Source: Acidobacteriota bacterium
GTDB taxonomy: Bacteria > Acidobacteriota > Terriglobia > Terriglobales > Acidobacteriaceae
Direction of reading: 5' to 3'
DNA length: 64,000 nucleotides
NCBI GenBank assembly: GCA_003225455.1
Contig: QIAB01000032.1
Span: 26,486 to 90,485, forward strand
The position numbers and the translations under genes are program-made. This document shows, piece by piece, positions 28,292-36,897 of the stretch (positions are counted from its first letter, which is position 1; the number at the start of each line of letters is the position of its first letter). The notes under the pieces are model-generated. The model was not told where the DNA came from. It worked only from the letters and a program-made list of their open reading frames with translations, and did no database searches.

Positions 28292-28334
28292 GAAAAATGC
28301 AGGTGCTGTGACTCACCGCTTCCACCACAGCACC
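28292..28334 (-). terminator. Probable terminator after the multi-TM gene
   Basis: GGTGCTGTG at 28302-28310 pairs perfectly with CACAGCACC at 28326-28334 across a 15-nt loop. On the minus strand it is followed by TGCATTTTTCC. It lies between the multi-TM protein gene and tatA and would separate their transcripts. Confidence 0.5.
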
Positions 28335-28388
28335 CGCTAGTGATGCAGGGAGAGACACCATCAATCCCGGCATTTCAAGCCTCACATA

Positions 28389-28895
28389 CTAGCGGAAGGG
28401 CCCGATATACCAAGCGTAGTAAGTCCCTATGCCGCTAATCACAACAACTAACCACAGCACAAATTCCGCTCGCATCCATAGCTTCCAGTTTCTGAAGCGG
28501 AGCCACACCGGAAGAACATTGGTGCCTGCCACGAGAACGATGTAAAGTCCCAGGAACTCAGCCGCCATTCCCAGAGCCGCATGAGCTATAGGCGCAGCGT
28601 AATACGACCTATGAAGGGCCTTGGGGAATGTTGGATTCACTTGCCGCCGAAACGTGGGCCACATCACCAGTCCGATCATCCACAAGTTCAGGAGCAGCAC
28701 CGTCGTTTGGCAAATGCCGTGGGCCCTGTAACGTTTTTGCTTTGCAAGAAAAGCGCCTGCGACAAGTGCCGCTGCCATCACCAGCTGCACGACGAGGTTG
28801 GCATCGGCCTCGAAGGTGGCGCCGGTCCCGAGAAATCCTGTGACTGGCAACGAATACAACACAATCAACCAGCTCCATCCTGCTGTCAGTAACAT
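28389..28895 (-). CDS. Five-helix membrane protein, possibly DUF420/cytochrome-oxidase-assembly-like
   Basis: 168 residues with about five hydrophobic helices (around 6-22, 33-50, 58-78, 105-125 and 140-160). A His in YRAHGICQ and another in IAHAALG could be metal or heme ligands. The pattern resembles DUF420-type proteins linked to cytochrome c oxidase assembly, but the match is judged by eye only. ATG 28895 has GGAGGAG just upstream. It follows the ferritin-like gene by 65 nt and shares its strand, in a group of copper- and iron-related genes. Confidence 0.6.
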   Translation of the reverse strand: MLLTAGWSWLIVLYSLPVTGFLGTGATFEADANLVVQLVMAAALVAGAFLAKQKRYRAHGICQTTVLLLNLWMIGLVMWPTFRRQVNPTFPKALHRSYYAAPIAHAALGMAAEFLGLYIVLVAGTNVLPVWLRFRNWKLWMRAEFVLWLVVVISGIGTYYAWYIGPFR

Positions 28896-28960
28896 GCAAA
28901 CTCCTCCATCCGAAGGTCGTCTTCATAGTCCACCAGCGAAAGACCAACGCAGCTAAGGAT

Positions 28961-30171
28961 CTAGCTAGTTCCACGCCTCGCGTCATCGGCCTCTTGCGCA
29001 AGCTTAGTCACGAAGCCAAAAAACGCCTGCGACTGGCCGACGAAAACGTTCATATTAATGAAGCCTTGGAGCGCGACCGCGGCAGCGTGCTTGGTGGCGG
29101 TTGGCCGAATGATCGAACATACTGGTAGTTTCCGGCTGAGGAATGCAGTCGGCTCCGGCATGATCAGGTTTGACTTCAAGTCCTCACGGACCGAATCCTT
29201 GGTCAGGTCGGGGAAAGTCACGCTGAAACCGGTCACTGGGTCCTTCACATCCATCAGCGGGACCGCATTGCCGGCCTTGTCGTGCCAGGTTTGGAAGTGT
29301 GCGATTTCCGTTCCGCCAATGCTGAGCAGAATGCGCAAAACCTCAACGCTGGAAACTCTCTGCGCCAATCCGGGGTACATGCTCGCTCCACCTACTTCGA
29401 TATTGGCGAAGTGAAAGCCTGCCGTGTTAGCAATCGCCTGGAGGAAATTCGGATCGTTCAAATCGTCATCAGTACGCGGAATTCCTGGATGCGTCCCAAC
29501 GATCAGACTCGGAACCGCTGGCGCGAATGTGTCACCAAGATCCGGATTGCCAGTGCGGCTCCGATACCGCATCCACCACGTCGTGTCGACCGTTAACTGA
29601 GTCAGAGCGGTAAGCCGCCCGATCTGGTTCGCGCCCGTCGCCTTACTGCTCGATAATGTGCGGAACTGGTCGAGGCCCACAGGGTCTGCACCTTTTGAAA
29701 CTAGGAATGCGTTGATGAAAGTTTCGTCTGTTATTTCATCTTCAGTATTGTCGTGAATGTACTGCGCCATGTCGCCATCAAGCTGGCGCTTGTGTACGGC
29801 GCGCTGCCGCCTGTAGGGGTTGAGGGATATCCAGGAATCTGCTGACTTGCTATGGCAGACACTTCGTTGTCCTGGGTTCCAGCGAGTTCCGTGTACTGCA
29901 GCCAGAGGTCGGATTCAATGATTTCTGCTGCCGCCAGCCAGCGCAGGATAGCCGCATCGCCGCGCGTCAGGTGGCCGTTACCCGGCTCGGCCAAGGCTAA
30001 TGGTATGTTCTCCAAAATCGTAGCGCCTGCCGTTACTGCGGCTCCGGCAACCACGCTGTTCTTCAGAAATGAACGTCGGTTGAAAGATTTCTTCTCAGGG
30101 AAAGACACATCTTCGCTGGCAGGTTGGTTTGAATTCGACGTTGTGTGATCTATGAGTTTTTTGATCTTCAT
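28961..30171 (-). pseudogene. Tat-exported ferritin-like domain protein, frameshifted
   Basis: Two overlapping frames encode one protein. The 5' part (30171 to about 29781) has a Tat signal (NRRSFLKNSVVAGAAV) and the first helix of a ferritin-like bundle (AILRWLAAAEIIESDLW). The sense then passes to another frame near 29781, where LDGDMAQYIHDNTEDE and TEIAHFQTWHD continue the family pattern to the stop at 28961. A single missing base explains it. It may be a recent pseudogene or a sequencing error. Intact relatives are exported di-iron or ferritin-like proteins of unknown reaction. It sits between DUF2231 and the multi-TM gene. Confidence 0.75.
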
Positions 30172-30400
30172 ATTAGGTTTGCTTCCTTTTGCTGATTAGG
30201 ATTTGGGAATCGGAGACCGAATTCACTGAGTGCACTGTAGGTGAACGTTTCTTGTTAGGTGTCATATTCATGTCAGGATCCGGTCAAAGCTTCGTAAGAT
30301 GTGCATTTGAAATTGCTTCTAACTCGAATGCAGACGGCCCCGCACTGCGCCGTATTACTGGGTGTCCCGCGTGAACTCCGTTGAGGTGATCGGCCATGGC

Positions 30401-30847
30401 TCATGGATTGACCCCACTTAGAAATCCGCCGAGATGAGCGGTAAGCGCAATGACGGCTACTCCGAGTAGTTCGACTGGAATGCGATAACTTGGAAGCAAT
30501 GGCGGTTCGGCTTTGCGCGTCCGCCAGTGCATCCACCAAGACGCAATCACCAAAACCGCGGCAATTGAGGCTGCAATGACGTGCAATAGCAGCAGACCTT
30601 TGAGCCTTTTGCCCTCAAGAGCGAACTGCCAGGCCAACAGACCCGTCAGGACTGCAGGAAGTACCGTCGCTGCAGCAATGGAAAGGTTCAGATATGCGGC
30701 GCTTGCAAGCTGCGAATTGCGTTTTCCTCGCGATAACAGATCCAATCCAACTCCGGTCATAAACAGTGCGATCGGAAAGTGGATGAGCACAACATGCTGC
30801 GCGTGCTTTGCTAGCAGAATCATTCGAAGATCGAAAGGGTTAACCAT
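30401..30847 (-). CDS. DUF2231-like membrane protein
   Basis: 148 residues with four predicted helices. The start region HAQHVVLIHFPIALFMTGVGLDLL, spread over two segments, is the hallmark of DUF2231 proteins, where conserved His residues in helix 1 could bind heme or copper. ATG 30847 was chosen because it begins this motif; an upstream in-frame extension overlaps the cupredoxin gene. It follows the cupredoxin by 31 nt, so the two are probably co-transcribed. A redox membrane-anchor role is inferred from neighbours only. Confidence 0.75.
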   Translation of the reverse strand: MVNPFDLRMILLAKHAQHVVLIHFPIALFMTGVGLDLLSRGKRNSQLASAAYLNLSIAAATVLPAVLTGLLAWQFALEGKRLKGLLLLHVIAASIAAVLVIASWWMHWRTRKAEPPLLPSYRIPVELLGVAVIALTAHLGGFLSGVNP

Positions 30848-30878
30848 ATCTGCACCTGTCCAAGTCAGTGAACGTCGG

Positions 30879-31238
30879 TCACTGAACAACGATCTTCCCG
30901 ACCATCTTAGGGTGAATACTGCAGTAGTACGAGTACGTGCCTGCCTTGCTGAAGGTGTAGGAATACTTGTCGTCTGTATCCAGGGCCTTTGACTTGAACA
31001 CTCCGTCATTACTGGCAATAACGTGGGGCACATCGTCCTTATTGGTCCAGGTCACTGTGCTGTTCACCGGCACAGTGAGGGTGTCCGGGCCAAAGGTGAA
31101 GTTGTCCACTCTCACTTCGGTTGGCGCTGACTTGGCGTCCTCGCTCCTTGCTCGTGTCGGATGCATAATCAAAACAGCTGCGAGAGCGAATGGAAGTGCA
31201 GCCGCCAAGCTTCTAAAGAACAGTTTTCTCCTCATCAT
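30879..31238 (-). CDS. Cupredoxin (plastocyanin/amicyanin-like blue-copper protein)
   Basis: 119 residues with signal peptide (about 1-31) and a single cupredoxin domain. The type-1 copper ligands are all present: His72 (VPHVIAS), Cys106, His109 and Met112 (YYCSIHPKM). The strand pattern (VNSTVTWTNKDD; GTYSYYC) fits amicyanin/pseudoazurin-like proteins. It should carry single electrons in the periplasm. ATG 31238 has AAGGAG seven nt upstream. It lies 49 nt after the Tat metallophosphoesterase and 31 nt before DUF2231. Confidence 0.93.
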   Translation of the reverse strand: MMRRKLFFRSLAAALPFALAAVLIMHPTRARSEDAKSAPTEVRVDNFTFGPDTLTVPVNSTVTWTNKDDVPHVIASNDGVFKSKALDTDDKYSYTFSKAGTYSYYCSIHPKMVGKIVVQ

Positions 31239-31287
31239 TTGAATTCTCCTTGTGATTTAGTAATGGAACAGGTTTGGACTCAACTCC

Positions 31288-32274
31288 TCAGCCGAGCGAT
31301 GAGTCCACAAGAGCCAACGCATGCCGTCGTTGCACGTAGTTGACATCGGTGATGCCAAGAACGCTGCGTAGTTGTTCCGCAGGCACCTTCATCGGGCCCG
31401 GGCCTTCGGCTGCTCCAGGCGCGGGTTGAGGGAAGGCGGTCGAAAACGCAGTGTGGAAGGTCACATTGCCTTCGACTTTCTGCATAGTCTGGTGAATGTG
31501 TCCGTTCAGGACTGTGACGGAGCCAAACTTCTTCAGATATGACAAAGCCTGCGCACTGTCGTCAGTACCCCATCCCCATTGCGGATAAACCGTCCAGAGC
31601 GGGATGTGAGCGAAAACCACGATCGGCGTGCTGTGCTTCAGGTGCTTCACGTCACCCTCAAGCCATTCGAGTTGTTCCGGTCCAAGCGTGCCCAGGCCGC
31701 CCGCCTTGAGGTTCATCACATTCACTAGGCCGACAAAGTGGACTCCGTTTTTGTCGAAGCTATACCAGCCCTGTCCTTTGGAATTCTTTGCATAGCGCTC
31801 GCGGAACATGGCCCCCTCATCGTTGAGAACGTCGTGCTCTCCCGGCACGAATAAAATCTCTTTGTTGGTGGCTTTGAGGATCTGGTCGACATTGTCGAAC
31901 TCCTCGGGTTTCGAGAGATGGCTGATGTCGCCGGTGTGCAAAAGGAACTCGGGCTGTTCGGGAAGAGCATTAATCTTGTCCACGGCAGCCTTCAGTGTCG
32001 CGATCACGTCGGGATTGGCCGGCTTATTGAATCCCATGTGGCTGTCACTGATCTGCACGAAGCTGAACTCGCCCCGTTTGTGTGACTTCATCCCTGAGCC
32101 CATTTGCGATCCCAGAGCGTAGGACTTCAGCACGCCACCCTGAATCACGCAGAGCGCGCCCGTGCCGGCCCAGGCCATGCACTTGAGAAAACCTCGGCGG
32201 TCGATTCCGTCATTATTATGGTCGTGCTCGATGAAGCCGCTCGGATTCGGATCGAACAGTTTTTTTTTCGACAT
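31288..32274 (-). CDS. Tat-exported calcineurin-like metallophosphoesterase
   Basis: 328 residues. Twin arginines at 26-27 (RRGFLK) begin a Tat signal with a hydrophobic stretch through about residue 50. The phosphoesterase motifs follow in order: SDSHMG, HTGDISH, GEHD (in place of the usual GNH[DE]), VFAHIPLW and NGHIHQ, giving a di-metal site. The Glu in GEHD is a notable substitution. ATG 32274 has GGAGGG seven nt upstream, preferred to a start 13 codons earlier. It heads the minus-strand group with cupredoxin and DUF2231. Confidence 0.9.
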   Translation of the reverse strand: MSKKKLFDPNPSGFIEHDHNNDGIDRRGFLKCMAWAGTGALCVIQGGVLKSYALGSQMGSGMKSHKRGEFSFVQISDSHMGFNKPANPDVIATLKAAVDKINALPEQPEFLLHTGDISHLSKPEEFDNVDQILKATNKEILFVPGEHDVLNDEGAMFRERYAKNSKGQGWYSFDKNGVHFVGLVNVMNLKAGGLGTLGPEQLEWLEGDVKHLKHSTPIVVFAHIPLWTVYPQWGWGTDDSAQALSYLKKFGSVTVLNGHIHQTMQKVEGNVTFHTAFSTAFPQPAPGAAEGPGPMKVPAEQLRSVLGITDVNYVQRRHALALVDSSLG

Positions 32275-32640
32275 TAAAGTTCCCTCCGGTTCAGAGAATG
32301 TATTCCGCCACATCCGATGGATACAGGCGACGCAAACCGCTACAGGGTCAAGTTGGATTCCGGCTCGCGTCGCCTGCCAGGACGTGTTACACCTGCATAA
32401 ACCAGGGCCCGCCAGGTTTTATTCCATCGGAATTACTTTTGAGTTGCGACGGGGTGGTGGGAATGAAATGCCCGCCGGCGGCGGTTAATCCTTCTTCGCT
32501 TCACTGGGACGAACGGGGGCCTTGGACTCTGAAGCGAGGCTGCCACGACGCCGCAAGAATTAAGTCCTTGTGGTCCATCGCGCTGTTCCCCACCGCCTTT
32601 GAGGTAAGGAAAACAAAGAAAAGGCTTGACATGTCGAATA
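32275..32640. other. Intergenic region between divergent genes
   Basis: 366 nt without recognisable genes between the metallophosphoesterase (minus) and the operator-like palindrome. Short open frames here show no protein-like composition. A TTGACA at 32626-32631 is the only promoter-like element I can point to. Confidence 0.5.
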
Positions 32641-32662
32641 CTGTTATAGTCAACTATAACAG
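32641..32662 (+). promoter_or_regulatory. Perfect 22-nt palindromic operator candidate
   Basis: CTGTTATAGT at 32641-32650 and ACTATAACAG at 32653-32662 are exact reverse complements separated by CA. A TTGACA (32626-32631) lies 9 nt upstream, so the palindrome covers the expected -10 region. It precedes a same-strand run that contains a GntR/YtrA regulator and an ABC transporter, so autoregulation by that GntR protein is the likely reading. Confidence 0.65.
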
Positions 32663-32762
32663 CAATGCAGCAGAGATGCGGTAAAGCTGGTCGCTCGCAA
32701 ACGAGTACGCCCAGCGCATAACCTTGGCCCCCAAAAAAATGAGCTCTGAAGGAGGATGAAAC

Positions 32763-33353
32763 ATGAAATCACTTCGTTTTATGCTGCCCGTTGTTCTGAT
32801 GTCGCTCACCACCGTGGCTTTTGCCCAGTCTGACGCACAAAAGTCCGACGCGCAAAAGTCCGTCAACAAACCCGCGCAGTCTGACGCGGAAAAGTCTTTC
32901 ACCCAATTGAAAACCCTCGCTGGTACCTGGCAAGGCCGGTTTGCCGTAGACCCTCCGCAAGCCGATATGGACACCAGCAAGCCCACGCAGATCACGATGC
33001 GCGTGACATCCAGGGGGAACGCGCTGGTGCATGAAATGGCGGAAGTGGGAACGCAGGATGATCCGACTCGCCACGACCATCCCGTCACCATGTTCTACCT
33101 GGACGAGGGCCGCTTGCTGCTGACGCACTATTGCGACGCCGGCAACCGGCCGCGCATGGCCGCCAGAACCTCACCGGACGGGAAAACGGTAGAATTCGAT
33201 TTTCTCGATGTCGCCGGGAGCCTGCAATACGGACACATGCAGCATGCCGTGTTCACTGTCATCGACGCCGACCACCACACCGAGGACTGGACCTATATGA
33301 TGCCAGGGGACAAACCCATGCATGCGCATATAGACCTGAAGCGGGCACAGTGA
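32763..33353 (+). CDS. Secreted lipocalin-like hypothetical protein
   Basis: 196 residues: signal peptide (1-22), a short linker with three SDAQKS-type repeats (about 22-45) and a domain beginning LKTLAGTWQGRFAV, which resembles the opening strand of lipocalin or DUF1579-like beta-barrels. Conserved-looking motifs follow: TSRGNALVHEM, LLTHYCDAGNRPRM and HHTEDWTYMMPG. The ligand is unknown. A strong GGAGGA lies before ATG 32763. It is the first gene after the 22-nt palindrome, and an eroded-looking paralogue follows at 33492. Confidence 0.7.
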   Translation: MKSLRFMLPVVLMSLTTVAFAQSDAQKSDAQKSVNKPAQSDAEKSFTQLKTLAGTWQGRFAVDPPQADMDTSKPTQITMRVTSRGNALVHEMAEVGTQDDPTRHDHPVTMFYLDEGRLLLTHYCDAGNRPRMAARTSPDGKTVEFDFLDVAGSLQYGHMQHAVFTVIDADHHTEDWTYMMPGDKPMHAHIDLKRAQ

Positions 33354-33491
33354 CGGCGCTATGCGGGCCCGTTCGGCAACTTTGCTCTTCCGTCACTCAG
33401 GAAAGGCTAAGAACGAGCCCGCAGGCGGCATACTGGAGAAAAGTTTGAGCCCAGCCAAGGAACTGCATCGAGAAAGAGAAAAGGATGGATC

Positions 33492-33869
33492 ATGAAATCG
33501 CGTCTTGCAGTCTCCCTCCTATCAATTCTGATCGCCTCGAGCTTCGCATCGGACGCTGCCGCCGCCTTCGAAAAACTCAAATCGTGGACAGGTAAGGTCT
33601 GTGGTCGCTATGCCGTACAGGTTTGCAATCGCCTCACCCTCCGTGACCCTGCCCTGATGAGTGCAATCAAATGCAGCAATAGAGACGGGGTTACGATGAT
33701 CCACCGCGATGGCGACCGCGTGCTGCTCGGGCAGAACTCCGCCACTGCAAACATGCAGGGCGTCGTCTTTAAACTCGTTGGCTCCGATTATCGCAACAAA
33801 TCCCTAGAGTTCATAACGACGGCGACCAGGCAGATCCATGAAGTGCTCTGGTTGATGGGCATCAAATGA
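33492..33869 (+). CDS. Short diverged paralogue of the preceding secreted protein
   Basis: 125 residues with a signal peptide (1-24). The segment AFEKLKSWTGKVCGRYAV aligns by eye with the start of the upstream protein's domain, and VTMIHRDGDRVLLGQNS matches the strand before LLTHYC, but the central and C-terminal parts are shortened. HEVLWLMGIK looks like the remains of the final strand. It may be a truncated, non-functional copy or a small derived protein. It lies between the first gene and gntR on the same strand. Confidence 0.5.
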   Translation: MKSRLAVSLLSILIASSFASDAAAAFEKLKSWTGKVCGRYAVQVCNRLTLRDPALMSAIKCSNRDGVTMIHRDGDRVLLGQNSATANMQGVVFKLVGSDYRNKSLEFITTATRQIHEVLWLMGIK

Positions 33870-33971
33870 CACTGCTCCGGCCGCCATGCCTTGCGATGAA
33901 TCCACGCGGTGCATTGGTCGAGTCGAGCGAATCGCCTATAGCTTTCTGAACAGAGTTGTCTGGAATACAAA

Positions 33972-34367
33972 ATGGACCGTGAGTGGAATGATAATCAACC
34001 GATTTACCGCCAACTTCGCGATCGTGTGGTCGCGATGATCCTCGACGGAGTCCTCAAGGAAGGCGATCCGCTGCCGTCTGTGCGTAATGTCGCGGCGGAA
34101 TATCGGGTCAATCCACTTACCGTCCTGAAGGGTTATCAAGAACTGGTGAACGAGGAGCTTGTCGAGAAGAGGCGGGGCCTCGGCATGTTCGTCAAGGACG
34201 GCGCGCGCAATCTGCTGCTACGCGGGGAACGCCAGAAATTCCTTGTCGAAGAATGGCCCAGGATCCACGCAACCATTCAGCGGCTCGGACTGAAGGCGGA
34301 AGAACTCCTGGATGGGGCAAACCATCGGTCGTCGTCGAAAGCTACAAAGAAGGCTGATAGTGACTGA
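33972..34367 (+). CDS. GntR-family regulator, YtrA subfamily
   Basis: 131 residues. The N-terminal winged helix-turn-helix is clear (PIYRQLRDRVVAMILDGVL, then GDPLPSVRNVAAEYRVNPLT and LVEKRRGLGMFV). The C-terminal effector region is only about 50 residues, as in the YtrA subfamily, which usually represses a linked ABC transporter. That arrangement holds here: an ATPase and a permease follow on the same strand. The likely operator is the palindrome at 32641-32662, upstream of the whole run. Confidence 0.9.
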   Translation: MDREWNDNQPIYRQLRDRVVAMILDGVLKEGDPLPSVRNVAAEYRVNPLTVLKGYQELVNEELVEKRRGLGMFVKDGARNLLLRGERQKFLVEEWPRIHATIQRLGLKAEELLDGANHRSSSKATKKADSD

Positions 34368-34384
34368 GTTTGAAAGGAAGCGAG

Positions 34385-34515
34385 CCCAGCGCGCGATTAT
34401 CGCGCCGCGAAGAGCGCCCTTCGACGCGCTTCGCTTGCTCAGGGCAGGCTCAGGACGCTACGCGCGGCTCGCTCAGATTCCTCGCTGCGCAAAGGACGCT
34501 TGCTCAGAATGACAT
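34385..34515. repeat. Intergenic repeat-like insertion between gntR and the ABC ATPase
   Basis: A G+C-rich stretch built from short repeats (CGCGC, CTTCG, GCTCAGG/GCTCAGA) that ends in GCTCAGAATGACA, a tail resembling the TCGGAATGACAA end of the element at 44682-44786. It interrupts an otherwise compact operon and runs up to the ATPase start, making the true start uncertain. Confidence 0.4.
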
Positions 34516-34523
34516 TTCAACCT

Positions 34524-35399
34524 ATGGCATGCATAGAAGCTCGCGGCCTCCACAAGACGTTCGGCACAATCATCGCGCTGGACGGCGTCAATTTGCGTGT
34601 TGAAGAGGGCCGCATCCTGGGCCTCATCGGTCCAAACGGTGCCGGCAAAACCACCGCGCTGAACGCGATCCTCGGACTCACGCCGTATCAGGGAGAATTG
34701 AGGGTGCTCGGACGCGACCCCTGGATGGAGCGCGATCTGCTGATGCGGGATGTCTCCTTCATTGCCGACGTGGCCGTGCTGCCGCGCTGGATAATGGTTT
34801 CGCAGCTGCTCGACTACGTCGCCGGCGTGCATCCACGATTCGATCGTGCGAAGGCAGAAGGTTTTTTGGCGAAGACCACCATCCGGCTCACGAGCAGGGT
34901 CAGGGAATTGTCAAAGGGCATGGTGACACAACTGCACCTTGCCGTTGTGATGGCCATCGACGCGCGCCTGCTGGTGCTGGACGAGCCGACGCTTGGCCTC
35001 GACATCCTGTATCGCAAGCAGTTCTACGATTCTCTGCTCAACGACTACTTTGATCGCAACCGCACCATCGTGGTGGCGACCCACCAGGTGGAAGAGGTGC
35101 AGCACGTGCTCACCGATCTCATGTTCATCGACCGCGGCCGCATTGTCTTCGATCGCAGCATGGAAGAAGTGGAGTCGCGCTATCTGGAAGTGATGGTGCG
35201 TCCCGAGCAGGTCGCCGCAGCACGGGCGCTGAAGCCGATGCATGAGCGCCAGGTGATCGGCGGCAGCGTGCTGCTCTTCGATGGCGCTGATCGTCAGCGC
35301 CTGACAGCGCTCGGCGAAGTGCGCACGCCCAGCATTGCCGACCTGTTCGTTGCGGTAATGGGTAATCACGCCAGCGTGACACAAGGAGCGGCCAGGTGA
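34524..35399 (+). CDS. ABC transporter ATP-binding protein
   Basis: 291 residues. Walker A is GPNGAGKTT, the signature is LSKGM, Walker B is LLVLDEPTLGLD and the switch His is in VVATHQVEE. The order and the C-terminal extension of about 80 residues match ATPases of the YtrB type that pair with YtrA-like regulators. The start is uncertain: ATG 34524 begins the conserved strand (ACIEARGLHKTFG), while ATG 34509 and TTG 34500 would derive from the repeat upstream. The substrate is unknown; drug or peptide efflux is typical for such operons. Confidence 0.9.
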   Translation: MACIEARGLHKTFGTIIALDGVNLRVEEGRILGLIGPNGAGKTTALNAILGLTPYQGELRVLGRDPWMERDLLMRDVSFIADVAVLPRWIMVSQLLDYVAGVHPRFDRAKAEGFLAKTTIRLTSRVRELSKGMVTQLHLAVVMAIDARLLVLDEPTLGLDILYRKQFYDSLLNDYFDRNRTIVVATHQVEEVQHVLTDLMFIDRGRIVFDRSMEEVESRYLEVMVRPEQVAAARALKPMHERQVIGGSVLLFDGADRQRLTALGEVRTPSIADLFVAVMGNHASVTQGAAR

Positions 35400-36352
35400 A
35401 TACGATGAATACTCAGTCGAACGCCATGCCCGAGTCTTCCCGCGACTCGCAGATAGACGAATCACAGGTCGTCACGCCCGCAGTGCTCTCGGCGACTCGT
35501 CCCATGTACTGGTCGGTGCGACGCGAATTGTGGGAGAACCGTTCGATCTACATTGCGCCGCTTGCCGTCGCCGCCCTGATTCTGTTCGGCTTCATGATCA
35601 GCACGATTCATCTGCCGGGCAAGATGCGTGCTGCGTTGGCGTCCCACCCGTTGCATCAGCAAGAGTTCATCGAGCAGCCGTACAACTTCGCGGCGCTTCT
35701 GCTGATGGCGACCTATCTTATCGTCGCGGTGTTCTACTGTCTCGACGCGCTGCACGGCGAACGTCGCGATCGCAGCATTCTGTTCTGGAAGTCGCTGCCG
35801 GTCTCCGATCTCACCACAGTACTCTCGAAGGCGAGCATCCCGCTCGTGGTTCTCCCGCTGCTCACCTTCGCGGTCACTGTTGTCACGCAGTGGATCATGT
35901 TGCTGCTGAGCAGCGCAGTACTTCTCGGTAGCGGTCTGAGTCTCGGGACGCTGTGGACACATTTGCCGTTGTTCCGGATGTCACTGATGCTGCTCTACCA
36001 CCTTCTCGCCATGCATGGGCTCTACTATGCGCCAATCTACGGCTGGCTGCTGCTGGTTTCAGCCTGGGCGCGGCGGGCTGCATTTCTATGGGCTGGCTTA
36101 CCGCTGCTTGCGATCGGCGTCGTCGAGAAGATTGCCTTCAACACTTCGCATTTCGCCGCCATGCTGCAGTCCCGCTTCAGCGGCGGCCCGGAAGCCATCG
36201 CCTACCCAGCGCAGAGTAGCGTGATGCAGGAGATGACATTACTCACTTTGGGTAAATTTCTGATCAGCCCCGGTCTGTGGATCGGTCTGGCCGTCTTCGC
36301 GGCATTCCTCGCCGCAGCCGTGCGCCTGCGCCGCTATCAGGGACCGATCTGA
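35396..36352 (+). CDS. ABC transporter permease (ABC-2-like)
   Basis: 318 residues with about six hydrophobic helices (around 50-70, 100-120, 145-185, 195-215, 220-245 and 290-310) and a cytoplasmic loop with GERRDRSILFWKSLPVSD, typical of ABC-2-type export permeases. GTG 35396 overlaps the ATPase stop by 4 nt (GTGA), so the two are translationally coupled; ATG 35405 is an alternative. It is the last gene of the gntR-ABC run; the next gene faces the opposite way. Confidence 0.88.
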   Translation: MNTMNTQSNAMPESSRDSQIDESQVVTPAVLSATRPMYWSVRRELWENRSIYIAPLAVAALILFGFMISTIHLPGKMRAALASHPLHQQEFIEQPYNFAALLLMATYLIVAVFYCLDALHGERRDRSILFWKSLPVSDLTTVLSKASIPLVVLPLLTFAVTVVTQWIMLLLSSAVLLGSGLSLGTLWTHLPLFRMSLMLLYHLLAMHGLYYAPIYGWLLLVSAWARRAAFLWAGLPLLAIGVVEKIAFNTSHFAAMLQSRFSGGPEAIAYPAQSSVMQEMTLLTLGKFLISPGLWIGLAVFAAFLAAAVRLRRYQGPI

Positions 36353-36467
36353 GTCGGATGAACGCCTGATCCCAGTTCTGGGGAAAAGGAGAAACAGCCG
36401 TGAGCGCAACTGGATTGACCAACCGGGCGAGCGCTAGGGCACTGCTCAGCGGGGGCGACGGCAGAGA

Positions 36468-36845
36468 TCACTTCGCCTTCGAACGGACTCGTGCTTCGTT
36501 CTCCTTCATCCGGGCCTTCACCAGTTTCTTCACCAGCGCGGCGGGAAGCGGCTTGTCGGCTGGAAAGCGGATGGTCCCCTTGGAAGTGCTGTAGGGCTTG
36601 AGTTTGCTCTGGTAAGCCTTGATGACGGCAGCGCCGGGGAAGAAGCTGCAGTGGTCTTTGAACGCAGCGAAGGATACGAGCATTCCGTGATATTTGTAGG
36701 TAGGAATCTGGTAGCTGATCGTCTCGGTGGCTTTGGGGGCGGCGGCGCGGATGATTTTGCGCAGCTTCTCGAGAGCGTCGCGCGCGTCTTTTGGGACCGC
36801 GGCGAGGTAGGCGTCAGTGTTCGCGGGCGTTGCACCTCTCTTCAT
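36468..36845 (-). CDS. DUF1801/YdhG-like protein
   Basis: 125 residues. The pattern TDAYLAAVPKDARDALEKLRKIIRAA spread over two helices, then ETISYQIPTYKYHGMLVSFAAFKDHCSFFPG, is that of DUF1801 proteins, which have a frataxin/YdhG-like alpha/beta fold. The basic tail (VKKLVKARMKENEARVRSKAK) may contact nucleic acid or phosphate. ATG 36845 has AAGGAG nine nt upstream. The cellular role of this family is not established. It follows the MoaD-like gene on the same strand. Confidence 0.85.
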   Translation of the reverse strand: MKRGATPANTDAYLAAVPKDARDALEKLRKIIRAAAPKATETISYQIPTYKYHGMLVSFAAFKDHCSFFPGAAVIKAYQSKLKPYSTSKGTIRFPADKPLPAALVKKLVKARMKENEARVRSKAK

Positions 36846-36897
36846 GATCGGAATCTCCTTGGTCGAAGAAAAACTGCTTAGTCCGCCATTCTGCAGC

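Noticed and set aside
32298-32684. 128-residue plus-strand frame before the lipocalin-like gene
   Set aside because: No Shine-Dalgarno, no protein-like pattern, and it runs through the operator palindrome.
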